The position numbers and the translations under genes are program-made. Below are positions 1 to 12,900 of a DNA stretch of 64,000 nucleotides, in pieces. Source of the stretch: Lichenostomus cassidix. Its lineage: Eukaryota > Chordata > Aves > Passeriformes > Meliphagidae. Where the stretch lies: NCBI GenBank assembly GCA_008360975.2, contig CM039184.1:53038797-53102796 (forward strand), written 5' to 3'. Positions within the stretch are counted from its first letter, which is position 1. Every line of letters starts with the position of its first letter. The notes under the pieces were generated by a model that did no database searches, was not told where the DNA came from, and saw only the letters and a program-made list of their open reading frames with translations.

Positions 1-899
1 GGAAGGAGGAAAACTTACACCTGAGTTTGGGAGACACTGTTCTCAAGGGCAGAGTCAAACCCAAACATTTTGAAAAGCAGTTCACATGGAACAAGTGAAC
101 ACCTCCTAGTGAGTCCCTAAGGGAAGAGTTTGTAACTTAAGTGCTCATTACTTCCAAGACTTTAGATTCCCTACTCAAGTTCAAATTTGCATTTCAGATT
201 TATATTGAATTATTTTAAGGACTGTGTGATCATTAAACTCTGTTATTAGCAAAACGTAGCATTTTAAGTATAACCTTACAATCTGCTTGCCCTGTGATGC
301 TACAAACACCTTTGATAAATCAAAAGAAAAAACTGAAAAGCCTAAACATCTAATCTCACATTGTTGAAGTACATCTACAATAGTTGCAGTAACATCTGTA
401 ACCCAAGGAGATTTTTCTGCTTTTTTTCCTAAAAATCTTGTTGATATTTGTCCTTTCCTCTGTGCAGTAAATTAGCAACCATTCTATTATGTAATGCTCT
501 TTTAACACCTCTTGCAGGCAAATGGATAAAGCAACAGTCCTTTCACATTATTCTTGTTTTTAAGAACTCTTTTAATGCATAACTTGGCCGATCCAGAAGT
601 GAAACACAAGGAAAGAGTACTGTGTTGGTAAACTTTATCCCTCTATTCATATACATTAAGATGCATAACTTAGCTCAACTATTAGCTTTCAAAGAAGGAA
701 TTCCCACATGGCAGCAAGCTGTAATGTAAGTAAATAAAAGAGCCTGAAACTTTTAAAATTATATACAACAATCTTCATACACAAAAAAGCATAAAAGCAC
801 ATACACGAGTTAAAAAGTTCCAGAAAAGAACATACAGCTTTAAATTGCAATATGAGGAAAAGCAATCCTGAGGTTTTAGTTCAAGAAAATCACACTTAC
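1..899 (-). other. TBC1D19: TBC1D19 intron 16 (partial)
   Basis: AT-rich intronic sequence left of exon 16. I looked for the remaining TBC-domain exons on the minus strand and found none. No repeat is recognised. Confidence 0.7.
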
Positions 900-932
900 C
901 ATACATAGAAAAGCCATGAAAAGGAATTACAC
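900..932 (-). CDS. TBC1D19: TBC1D19 coding exon 16 (degenerate YxQ motif; last exon seen)
   Basis: A 33-nt exon encodes VIPFHGFSMY with split codons. PFHGF takes the place of the YxQGM glutamine-finger motif of active TBC proteins; His367 replaces Gln. The acceptor is TTTTGTAG and the donor GTAAGT. The next exon, expected to begin near VAPLCFLYHE in human, is not found in bases 1-899. Confidence 0.92.
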
Positions 933-3900
933 CTACAAAACAAAAATATTTCTTTTTCTGTTCTTTTATAGTCCTCTTTATCCATGCAAAAATAATTATT
1001 TTCTCCCCACGTTATCAAACTGTAATCAGCCTGTGTCAAGAATAAAGTATTTCCTTGTTATTGCACCTGCACAGATCTCCATCTTGTAAATTCTTAAGTA
1101 CAGTATCACCTACGTCAGTACAACCAATTACATGCTTAAACACAAGCTATAGCTCCTAGAAAGCCAAATAAAGCTCAGTTTCCATGAAGTTACATAGACT
1201 CTTTGATGATATCAGAACCTAATTTCAGATAAATGACAACCCATAAATGTCACGCACTGACAAGAGTGGAGTAGGAAAAAAGGAGGCCAAGACCTCTAGT
1301 AATTCATGTAGTACTCAGAACATTCACAGGACTTGGCAGGTGTAGCATGACAGCTTTCTCCTCCTTCCCAGCTGATCTTAGCTCCCATTCACTAGATTTT
1401 ATATAAGACTGGTAAGGGTGAGCTGCTTTGGCAAAAGATCATAAGAACAATGATTCATGGCTACAAAGCTGCAAGAAATTGTGAAGGCAAACATAGAAAA
1501 AAGTGAAACAGAAGTATGTGCTGCAACTGACTTCACTGAAATACAAAAGACATAAAAGACAAGGCCAGAGACGTGGATTTAAGATTGGTGATGTAAGGCC
1601 TTGAAAGCAAGAGCAAAGAGCTCTTGAACTTAACGCAGAAAAAGGATTCAACAGGGATTGAAATGGTCAAGGTAAGAGCTCAAAAAAACAACTTTAGTAA
1701 CTGAAGTTATAACAACAGCAATGATATTAACTGAAAATTACATAGATTAGTTGTGTCCGAAGTTTTAACGTGAACACGGATTTTGAAAGGAAAAGACTTT
1801 AGGGTGTGGTTTGTTGAGCACTGAAAAGTTGGGAGGTCAGCCAGTTTCAGCACAGATCATTCAAATCCTCTAAGTGCTGATACAAGACTGAATACAAGTT
1901 GCTGCACCACCAGTTGTTTTCCTTCTCACACACATAGACAAACTCTGTTTGCGACTACTTACACCAGGCTGAATGTGGGATTGGAGCAGCTTCAGTCCAG
2001 CTTACTCCTTTAAATTAATGAACTTTACAGAATAACAGCAAAACTTCTTTTGTAATAGCAAAAGAAGTCATCATGTATTCGAGAAAAAAAATTGTGTATC
2101 TTTCCAATCTACCACTAGAGGAGGCAATAGTATAATTCATACCATTTGGAGGATAGAAAACAGCATATTCTTCCATTCCAAGTTTTCCTGTGAACCATCA
2201 AATCACAAAGAAAATGTGATTAAGCCGTAAAAAGGTATAAATACTTAAATAATTTAAATTTAAAAAGTAGATTTTAAGTTACAATTACAAAAATCATAAC
2301 TAATTACATTACTGACCATCTGATATTGTCTAAAACAAGCAAGCAATGCAATGAGACAGGTACAGTGTCAGATATAAAACTGAAATGCAGCACCAATACA
2401 GAAGGATGACAAACAACAAAAAAGAGCAGGAAAACATCAGCAATGCTGTTCCATTGAGATTTTTTTTGGGTGTGTCTTAGGAGCTCTAAAGGTGTTTGCT
2501 GCAGACCTTGAAGACAATGAAGCTCTAGGAGGGAAAAAGGGCAGACAAACCTAGGGACAGTTTCCTTTTAGACCTTTAAACAGATACAGCCACAGATAAA
2601 AAATATTCAAGGACTCATTAAGTCTGCAACAGAGAGAAAGATGGATGTTCTGATATAACAAACAAATATTTAAGTAATCTGCTGAATACAAAACATTTAA
2701 TTAAGTCACAAAAGTCACTGATCGCATAGACTGACCATATAACTTTTTTATCTTCCCTGCAAAATTAACACATTATATTAGTAAACCATATTTTAACTAC
2801 AGAACCTAATAAAATCCATTAATAAAATTTAACAATTTATTTAGAAATATGCGTTATTAAGCGTAATTACAACTAATTAAAACTTGCAATTATTTTAGTT
2901 CTAAAATGAGAACATTCAAACTAAGAATTTAATTAATTACATGAAAATTCATAGAATGTTCAGAGATCCTTTTGATTTCTGTGCATTCTGTTCACTTGTC
3001 ATAGTAGAATTTAGCACATGGAACTTTTGTCAGGTTCAATTGAATCTGGACCTTGATATTTTCTTATAGCATGAACTATCTAAAATAAAATAAAAATAAC
3101 CTGCAACAGTCCTGCCTACTACCCCATGAAAACAAAATTCAATATTTTCCAATTATACAAATGAGTTGTTTCATTAAACTAAAAAATATTTTCTCCTTTT
3201 CCTTTCAATAGTTTGCTTGTTGTGCAGCCTGGAATTATAAACTGGGAGGAGAGTATTTTTAGCATAAAGTACATCTCTTGGAAAATTAGCTAAAAATAGG
3301 ACATACAAGCCTTTTGGATTTACACTGCACAGATTTAGGTATCAGCAACATCATTCCCCAGATTTGTCTAGGAATATGCAGGATGTTCCCATAGCTGTGC
3401 TTCTGGGCTGCCATAGCTCTGTGTCTGAAGCAAGACCTGGGATCCCACTGCTGTCCTGCTCTCAGGTGCACCCTTTGCTCATTTCAAGGAGTAGGTAAAG
3501 AAAACTCCATAATTCAGTTGAAGAGAGTAAAAAAAGCAATAAAAAGGAATTAAAAATTAGAAAACAAACATTACTTTTAGTGACATAAGAAGCAACAAGA
3601 AGAATACTGTCAGCAGAGGTCCTGCTCAAAAAGAAGTACTTAGGGATCATACTTGGCTAAATACACAGGCACTGGAGACCAAGGAAATAAATGGGAATGT
3701 ACAAGGTGAAAAAATGGATGGGGCAAAAAAAGGCAGGTGAGGTTATAAGAAGCATGGAAACATCCAGAGGAATGGCATCAGAAGGTGGCAGAGAAGACAA
3801 GTGGACTGAATCAAGAAATTTAAAGATTGTAAAGAAAAATAACAAAACCTCAAGTCCAAGAACATCCAAAAATAAGCTAATAGTCTTGAAGTAGCCATGA

Positions 3901-6900
3901 TTTTAAAAAAATCAGTGTTGGGTGCACTTGGTAAAGCTCTACTCTCTCACACCTTTGAACAGAACCCACAATTCTTCAGCAACATGTTCTGCTCCTGTCT
4001 ACAAATATTTGCAAAACTCACTGCTTTGGAAAGACAACATTCTACAACGACTTCCAGTTGCTAAATTTATTGGAGTTGCAGAGGACAATATTGTCTATTT
4101 AAATTTCTAGCTCTGATGAAGACAGACGTTGTCAAGATTTTGCTGTATTTTCATAGTTGGGTTTCATTTCTTCTGGTTAAACACTGCAGAATTATACACA
4201 GAAAACGAGTAACATTGCAATCTGGCCTTTATGTGATCAGCTTCTAAACTGTCATAATAGTATCTGTGCAGAAGTGAACTGGATACATGGAGTTTTTATT
4301 AACATTATTTTAAGTGCAGTCTACTAGGTGTAATGAACACAAATCAAATTCACATACTGCATTACTGCAGCAGTCAACAAAAATCTACACAATCTTTTTA
4401 AAAACAACTCTTTTTACCTTGTATGTATGATTTAGGTGGGGTGGCACTACTGTAAGTAAAGTGCTCCAATACAGATGTGTCTCGGGAAAAACACAGTAAC
4501 ACCTGCAGAAAAGAAAGTCAGCTGACTAACTGGATCAAAGCAATGCCAAACAAATTTAAGGACCTGCCTTAAATAACATCTCTCACCAATTTAGTTAATT
4601 TTCCTGTTCACATTTTCAGGTTCACTTTGAACTTGTTATGATTATACCCTCACTTTCATTTGTCATCCGTTATATATCCACATTCTTCAAATCTCCTCCT
4701 TCTCTCTCAGCAGGTGTTTCTTCACTTCTGTCACAACATGTGACTGTGCATGCACCTGGCTGCTTTTACACCTTTTAGACTGTTTTTCTATTCAGTTACT
4801 GTGACATGGGGATGTCCTAGTAAGCAAAAAAGCAAATAAGATATTTACATTCTCGGATGTGTGCAGCTCTGGAAGAACTTACATTTGCTTCATTCCCAGG
4901 ATCTTTAAAAAATGTTTGCATGAAATTCAGCTCTTTCAAAAAACAATTATAATGTGCACCTTGTATCCTAAAGCTCAGAAATGCACACTGTATACCGAAA
5001 AGTATATTTTTGGTTTGTTGTTTACATACATGAAAAAAACTATTCATTTTATTTTACTCGCTGAGTATAAAATTAAACAGTAAAAGCATTCATAGAAAAA
5101 AGTAACAATAAAGAATCGCATCCTATCTGGAGTCATAAAAAAAGTAATAATTAGTATTGTACTTTCAAATTGTCATGTTTTCATCACTGAAAGGCTGCAC
5201 TATGAAGAAGGTACACAAGAGGGCAGACATACGGCAGACTTCAATTCACTGCTGACTTTTGCACACCTGAATCACTGTGTGTCATAGTTTAAGCCCAGCT
5301 GGAAATTAAGCACCACTCAGCTGCTCACTCAACCTCCTCCCTCTCCCTCTCCCTCTCCCTCTCCCTCTCCCTCTCCCTCTCCCTCTCCCTCTCCCTCTCC
5401 CTCTCCCTCTCCCTCTCCCTCTCCACCCCAGTGGAATTCGGAGGAGAATCAAAGTAAAACATGTAGGCTGAGATAAGAACAGTTTGGTAAGCAAATAATG
5501 GCAAATGATAATAAAAAGACTAAGGCTAGACCCTTCCCAAACCCAGACTGGTCATCCTTCCAGGTAACTCCCCCCAGTTTATACACTGGGCATGATGTTC
5601 TGTGCTGTGGAGTATCCCTTTGGTCAGTCCCAAATATGTTCCTTCCCAGTTTCTTATGCGTACCTCCTCACTGGCAGAGCACGAGACAAGGAAAAAGTCC
5701 TTAGGATAAACACAACTTAGCAAAAAAATAGGAGTATCAGCGAGTTATCAACACCATTCTCATTCCCAATCCAAACCACAGCACTGTGACACCTACTGAG
5801 AAGAAATTAACTCTACCCTAGCTGAATCCAGGACACTCTGCTCTTAAAGATTTAAAGAGTTTAACTCTAGTCAAGGTGTAAAAGGTGGAAATGTTTTAGA
5901 TGGTGTTTCACAATATAATTTATTTTTAATAAAAGTTAATGGATTTTTCCCTCCCACTAATTGGTGCAAATACCTCTCACATATCAGGATTTGTCAAAAG
6001 GAAACACACAAAATGAAACATCTGAACATTATTGCTTAAAAATTTCTTTTATAGAAAGCAGGTCATATTTTTCGGCTTTTTTCTTTTTTGAGCCTCAAAA
6101 CTATTTCTCAAATACAAACTTCTATTAAAAACAAACACTTTCTTTATCTCAAACATTTTAAGCTAAATATTATTTTTGTGCAATACACAATCATGTTCAT
6201 AGCTGCCAAAATACCACTGACAATGTACAGGCAAATGTGATTCTATGTGTATGTTAACTGAGGTGAAAGAGAAACTAATCTGAAAAGGACATAAACTATG
6301 TTCTCTCATAGAGGAAAGAATGTAACCTTCATTTGAGGCCCTCTTCTTTAGGAATACAGTGTCCAGTACGTGTATCTGGAAGTCTTTAAATGAAGACTCT
6401 GCATCTTTCTAAGAGATGGACTCTAGCTCAAGTCTAAGTTATGACTACACCCAAAAAATTCTGGGTGAGGTTCTTTGCACGTATTCATTATGCAGGATGT
6501 AAGATTAAAGTATTCAAATTGAACTTCTGGCCTGAAATAATGAATTTGCAAATTTAGTAATCCATGTGTTATTTTTTCTCATTAACAAAATTACAGTGCT
6601 AGAGAAAACAATGGCACAAACTCCTTTTCAGGTACAGAAATATTCAGCAAACTAGTGGACATTTATAATCCAACTGAAAAGAAAACCTCTGAATTTAAAT
6701 CACTGAGGGAAAGAAAAAAACCCAAAGTCAAAGCTTTTATCAAAAAGAAATTACTTTATTAAAAGTACTTGTATTTCATTTCAATAGTTATGAAGAAGTA
6801 ATAAAAATACGTAAACTTTGGGACTAAGAAAGCAAAGATATTAAAGGAAATAAATTACCTCATTTCAGTATTCTTCCTGAAAAGTACTGCATGCTACTAA

Positions 6901-9900
6901 AGAGAGACCAATAATCCAACAAAATAACCTCATCATTATTTTAAGACCAAATTATCTTGTTTTGATGGACGTTTTATCTATTCCACGACACACAGAAAAA
7001 GGACACACTCTGCTCAATGACTTGGAAAAGTTAAGAGGCAGTAACTAGTCACGAAAAAAAGTCATAAACCCAGTGTAAACAGAGAAATAATGTATCTGGT
7101 TTAAACTAACATTTTCATTATCTATCTTATTTAGCCAATATTTAATTCCATTTATCATATTAAATCAATAAATAACATCTCATATCACTGTGACTCATAC
7201 TACAGAATTTTTCCAGGGGCTATAGAACAAAATAATTTGGCAGCAAAGCATTTGCAAATTAGGTTGGAAGAGGAAATTATCAAGGAAAATGGATAACTTT
7301 CTTCTAGAGTAGAGCCTGAAGAATACCACAAAACAGCAAACAAAACTAGAGCAACAAATAATTAGAAGTCCGAGATATTCTCTGCCTCAAAGCCTTGCAG
7401 TTAAACTAGCCACATAAATTTTCAAAGATTTTTCGTGAGTCTCCTTCAAATTACTAAAGACAGTTTAGTTTTTTCATTATTTTCATTCTGTAGCTATTCT
7501 TTTAGTCAACAGAGACTAAAAAAAGGGAAAATGTTCAACTGGGTTATATATTGAGAATGATGAACAAAATCTATTTCTGATGGTCTTAAAACAAAAGATT
7601 AAATGATTACTAGTTCCTACTTCTTAGTTTATAATCCTGTGTCTACTGGAACTGTCAGTACAGATATGGATCTCAATATTGTACCGATTTTCAAATAAAA
7701 AAGGTCACAACTTCATGAGGTTATAGTTTTAAGTACTAATGTTAAAATGCTTGTATGCTAAACTACATGTAGACATACATGAATAGTATGGTTAAATAGT
7801 ACTGCATACTGTTATATCTATGTGGATTAAGCAGCATTAAGGACAGTTTCTTGCCTAGTTAAATTACTAGCAGTTTTACATATTCCTATTAAAGAAGAAA
7901 TTAGTCCAAATGAAAAAATTCCTATAAAAGAAGAAATTATTCCAAATGAAAAAATTAAGCAAGTCTAACTTAACAGATGTGACTAATGAAATCAAAAGCA
8001 CTGTGGAAACTGTCATGCAGCAAACTTAGCGTTATGTTGACACTGCAATCAACTACAAATTAGGAAATTTGTAATCTCCTTCTATTTATGGGCATTTGAT
8101 AGGCAGCAACAAAGATAATTCTTTGTAAATTAGCTGTATTCCTGATTGCTAGAAACAGCTTTGCAATGGGAGCAATCCTACAAGCAAACACACCTACCAC
8201 TACCTTATTCAGAATCAATGTCTTTAATTTAAAAATCTGTTAATACAGTATCTTTTATGCTTATTGCGGTAGGTCACTGTAAAGCAAGGGGTTTTTTAAA
8301 ATGGAACCCTGAATATACTTCTCAAGTCTTAATTTCTCTGTACACCACAGCTTTTAATTGTTGGGGGTTATTTGCTGCAAAGCTGGAAAATGGAAAAATA
8401 TGGCTGACATTGTATTCTCCAGCTTGGTGCACTGGAAAAACATTGTGTATGTTCCTTCATAGTAGGAGTTTTAGAAGCTTGCCCTGCTTAATCTGTTAAA
8501 GTGTACAAGTTTGTTACTCTGAAGGGAAAGTATATGTAATGCAGCAAAACGATGCATCTGTCCCACTGTACTCCACCTTACAAAGGCAGTCCTCTCTCCA
8601 ATGATACAATCCCATTGGAGCATACCTCCTAGATTTTCTAACCAAAAAAATGGTTACATACCTGATATAAATAATCCTCAAATACAAAATAGTAGTCATC
8701 ATTGCTTGCTGTCAGCTTTACATCCTGTAATAAAAAATATAAGAATTTGAAGCTAAAAGACCTCTCTTCAGACTCCCATTTAGGCTAAACTTAACATGAT
8801 GATAGAACACATAGTTTCACTTTCATTCAAAGAACTATAGTTAAGTTTAGACTCCATAAAATTAAAAAATACTATATTAACTTGATGATTCGGTATTCAG
8901 AGTTGAAATCTGAAAAGGAAGCAGTCATACCCTGTTGGTTTTTTCTCACAAACCCAGTTATTCCTTCAACTGAAGATACCATTCCTTTACAAGTTAATGG
9001 TTCAACTCAAATGTCTTACATGAGAGACAACACAGGCACAAGGAGTGAGTTCACAGTAATAAGTTCACCCAAATTATTTTTAAACTCCTCAAGACCAAAT
9101 CATCTAGTATTTTCCTTGTTAAAAAAAAAACAACAAGAAGATACCGGTGTGATGAGCACATAAATTACTCACCATTTAGTGAATTACTTACTTTGTAAAT
9201 CAGGCTGTCCACTAAAAGGTCATGCTGAATCACATTTGACTTAAGCTGTTCATAATACAAGATGTCCTAAAATTAAAAATATTACCATCATCTGAGACAT
9301 GACCCGAATTTATATTTAAACTAAAAAAATTAATTTTCAGTAACTGAAGGAAAAAGAGCATGTATTCAAACTGAATAAGCACTGCATATTTATGAAGCAT
9401 CTATCATGGTTTATTCCAGTTTAAGCCCTAAGAATTGAGATTTGAGATACTATAAAATGACCTCCCCTTCAGCTAATTAACCAAATGAGAATGAAGGAAC
9501 TAGTTCAAATCAAAGTCCTGTATCTTCCAACTTGTGGTTCTCTACACCTAAAACCTTTTCAATGCTCAAAATCATTACGTTTTATTTCTTTGTTACCTTC
9601 TATTTTCATGCACCTCTCCACCAATAGGCTCTCGCTTATCTTTAAGCATTAGTGAGCTGCTGAAAATATTTGACACCAAACTAGTATGAACCTGCAAACA
9701 GTTTAAATTTGTGCAAAGATGAAATGATAAATATAAAGAACTCGTGAAAAGCACAAAGAACTAGGACCTTGTTTTAAATTCCAGTTACTTCCTGAATGTC
9801 TACAGAACGTACACACAGGTGAAATGATGGGGAAGCATCTTTTACTTATTCTATCTTCTTAGAAAGAGCTTGCAAAGGAGAAACAGAATTAAATATTGCA

Positions 9901-12900
9901 CTGTCATCATGTAACTCACAAATCCCTAAATACCTCTCTGCTGTTACACCTACAGCTGAATAATAGTTTCTGATTAAACTAATAGATAAATTAAATCAGC
10001 CATCCCAAAGATCCTTCCCACTTCACAAAACTATTTTGATTTCAAGGTATCTATATGGACACTGCACAAATATTTGTATGTTCCAAGCTTTACAGATTTA
10101 CTGTTGATTTCTTTGATAAATGGACAAGTCCAGAGTAAAGATTTGAAGAACAAGTGGAACTAAGATGAAATTTTGAGAGGGAGAGAATGTTGAATAGTAC
10201 ACACTTAGAAAATATTGGAATTAATATATTACTAAGCTGTTAAGTTGAAATGAGGACAAAAGCTGTATCTATCAAGTACTGATGCCTCCCACAGGCAAAA
10301 ATACTGTAGTCTAACCAAGTGTAACACTGCCAAATGAATAATCTTTTTTTTGCCATCTCCAATGACTGTCTATATTTAAACACAAGAAGCTAATATCAAA
10401 GAAAAAACCAACCAAAACCAAAGAAACTACAAACCAAAACACATGACCAAGGAGTTGGAACTAGATGATCTTTAAGGTCCCCTCCAACCCAAACCATTCA
10501 TTCTCTCTTAAACTGTGATTGCTGTGATGCAAACTGAACCTAGGCTTCTTTGCCTGCCAAATCTTCATGTAACACTGATTTCTAAACTTTTCCCTTTCAA
10601 AAATGTGTTGCGTTTTTATATAGACTGCAGCTTTTCTGAAAATTACATATTTTTTGTACCACATCTCCAAATACACTCATCTTTCCAAACTGAAATAAAG
10701 TACACTTCAGTATTGCAGTGTGAGCCTTCTTGACCTTACAAAGCCACATCCCAAAATTTCACCCAAAACATTCACATTATATCCACTTGAGAGCATAGGG
10801 GAGATCTGAATGGAGCTCATGGGCAAGAGAGAAGAGCATCTTTCAGCAGAAGCCAGCAAAGTTACTTTAAGCAGAAACTGCTATTCACCTTCTCTGAAAT
10901 GAAGGTTTGGATTACTCAGCAGCCTCTGTGCCAGCACAGTCCACCTGTGTGTTGTCATTAAATCCCTGGCACTGGAGCTACACTCCCACCATGAACTGGT
11001 GGTCATGACCCATTCTTAGTTACCCTTGCCATGGGATTGCACTATTGTATTTGCCTCTCAAATCTAACAAGGACAAAAGAAAAACCAAATCAGATTACAT
11101 AAAGAGAAAATAGACAAAAGACATAAAGGAAGACCCTCCTGGGTAAATCCTTGAAGAGGGTCCAAAGCTTATTATCCTTTCACCAGGGACCTGTGAAATC
11201 TACTTGTAAAGTACATCCTTCTCCAGCCAAAATGATGACAGTCAGTTACTGCAGCTGGGTTTTCTGCTGTTTGAATGGTACAGTGGGGACCTTTGCCTAC
11301 TGATCCTAATCTAAAAAATCCTTCTGATAACGCAGATATACCTAATGCTCCATTACGAACTTACCACCTCACCTATTTATTACGTTTTTAAACCTTGAAA
11401 ATTACATTCAGTAAAACATACAGCAGAGTAAAGTATTAATAATTTTTGCATTCTAGAATTTTCAGAATTAAGATTTTCTACCTATTAACCCAAAAAATTA
11501 GAGGGGAAGAAAAAGTCTATCAGATAATGAACAAATTTCTTTCTTAAGCACTTTTTCAGTATCATGCAGAGAATAAACAATTGTGTAACACTACGAACAG
11601 AAAGAAAAGAAATTAAACATTCTCAGTAAGTGTGTGCTATCCATTTCGTGCAATGAGACAGACATCCCACAGGAAATAACTGTGATTCTGTGATTCAAGA
11701 TCATATGATTAAAATATATATACAGCAAATTGGACTGTTTACACAGACAATATTAACTGTGACAATGTTCACCTTTCAAATGTTTGTCTTTGCAACCTTT
11801 AAAAGGCTCTTTTAACACAGTTCCTCTGAAGTGTACCATTACAAATGAAAACTAAGAAACAATTCATTTGTCAGCCAACATATTTACACATTTCTAAATA
11901 ATCTTTTATACTAGCTCAGTTTATCATTTTTATGATTGCAATGCTAGATTGTTAGTATCATCCCTTGCTTGGCTGTATATTAGCTCTAAACAGAGGCTGA
12001 GCTTCACTGAATAAAATTTTCCAAACAAAAATATTGGATGCTAGCACACACAATGCTGCTCACACCAAACTCTCATAATGTTTTACATTAAAGAAAGGAA
12101 ATTCAAGGTGCATGTGATTTAGAGATTCATACAGCTATAAATGTAATAAAGCCTAAACTGCAAATCAGAAATATTACAGCAAGGAATGTATGCAAACAGA
12201 CAACTCAAATCCAGCAGAGAAACCATTCACAAGAGGTAGAGAAAAGAAGTGTTAGATAAATCCATTAAGTCTGTACGAAATTCAGCAGATCATAAAAAAG
12301 CTATATGTATATGGAAACTGCTTTGCTGTACTTTACAAAAAATAAAGCCATGTATTTGGTCTATGCAAGAAGAGCATCTCAGGGTGTTAGCACTCTGGCA
12401 GTAGTCACAGCTTACTTCTGTGAAACACTAGTAAATGCAATGTTTGAACTGAAACATGGCTATTCAGCTTATAACATAGCTGTGGTAAGCAACATGCTAT
12501 CATAAGTGATCCATAGGCAGTCTGCTAGGTCTCACTCAGAAAATCTGTCTTCTAAATGCATTTATATTTTTAGTACTCAAAGTCCATAAAACAACTTTAA
12601 CTTAGAACCCAGGATAACAAATGCTATGCAAAAATAGTCTTGGAAAAGAAGACAGAAGATTCTGACAGCTGTTACATTAGAACAGTTTCAGTTTTGCATG
12701 ACATTGGTAGGCACTTACTTCATAGCTTAAATTATTTTCTCCAGCACAGTGCATCTTGTCCCGACTTCATGATTTCTGTTTTTTATGGTAAGTGAGGGTG
12801 CATTTTGTATTCCACTGTTTTTCAATCCTTTATTTCAACAATCTCAAAGTAGTAGACTAATTTCCCAGTCTGCATCACTTTATCTGTCCTTACCACTTTG

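Larger units (their letters stand above)
4503..8661 (-). other. TBC1D19: TBC1D19 intron 13
   Basis: A 4.2-kb intron. It contains a minus-oriented solo LTR (5280-5835) with an internal hexanucleotide microsatellite, and a 36-bp tandem duplication at 7882-7953. The rest is plain AT-rich sequence. Confidence 0.75.

Noticed and set aside
1..899. Next TBC1D19 exon
   Set aside because: A donor-like CAG/GTGTAAGT on the minus strand near base 10-25 is not preceded by sequence matching the expected TBC-domain residues.
5306..5494. Gly-Arg repeat protein on the minus strand
   Set aside because: It is only the translation of the (CTCCCT)n microsatellite within an LTR.
11655..11700. Possible CR1 tail (TGTGATTCTGTGATTC)
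   Set aside because: Only the short tail-like repeat is present, with no adjoining CR1 body, so chance cannot be excluded.
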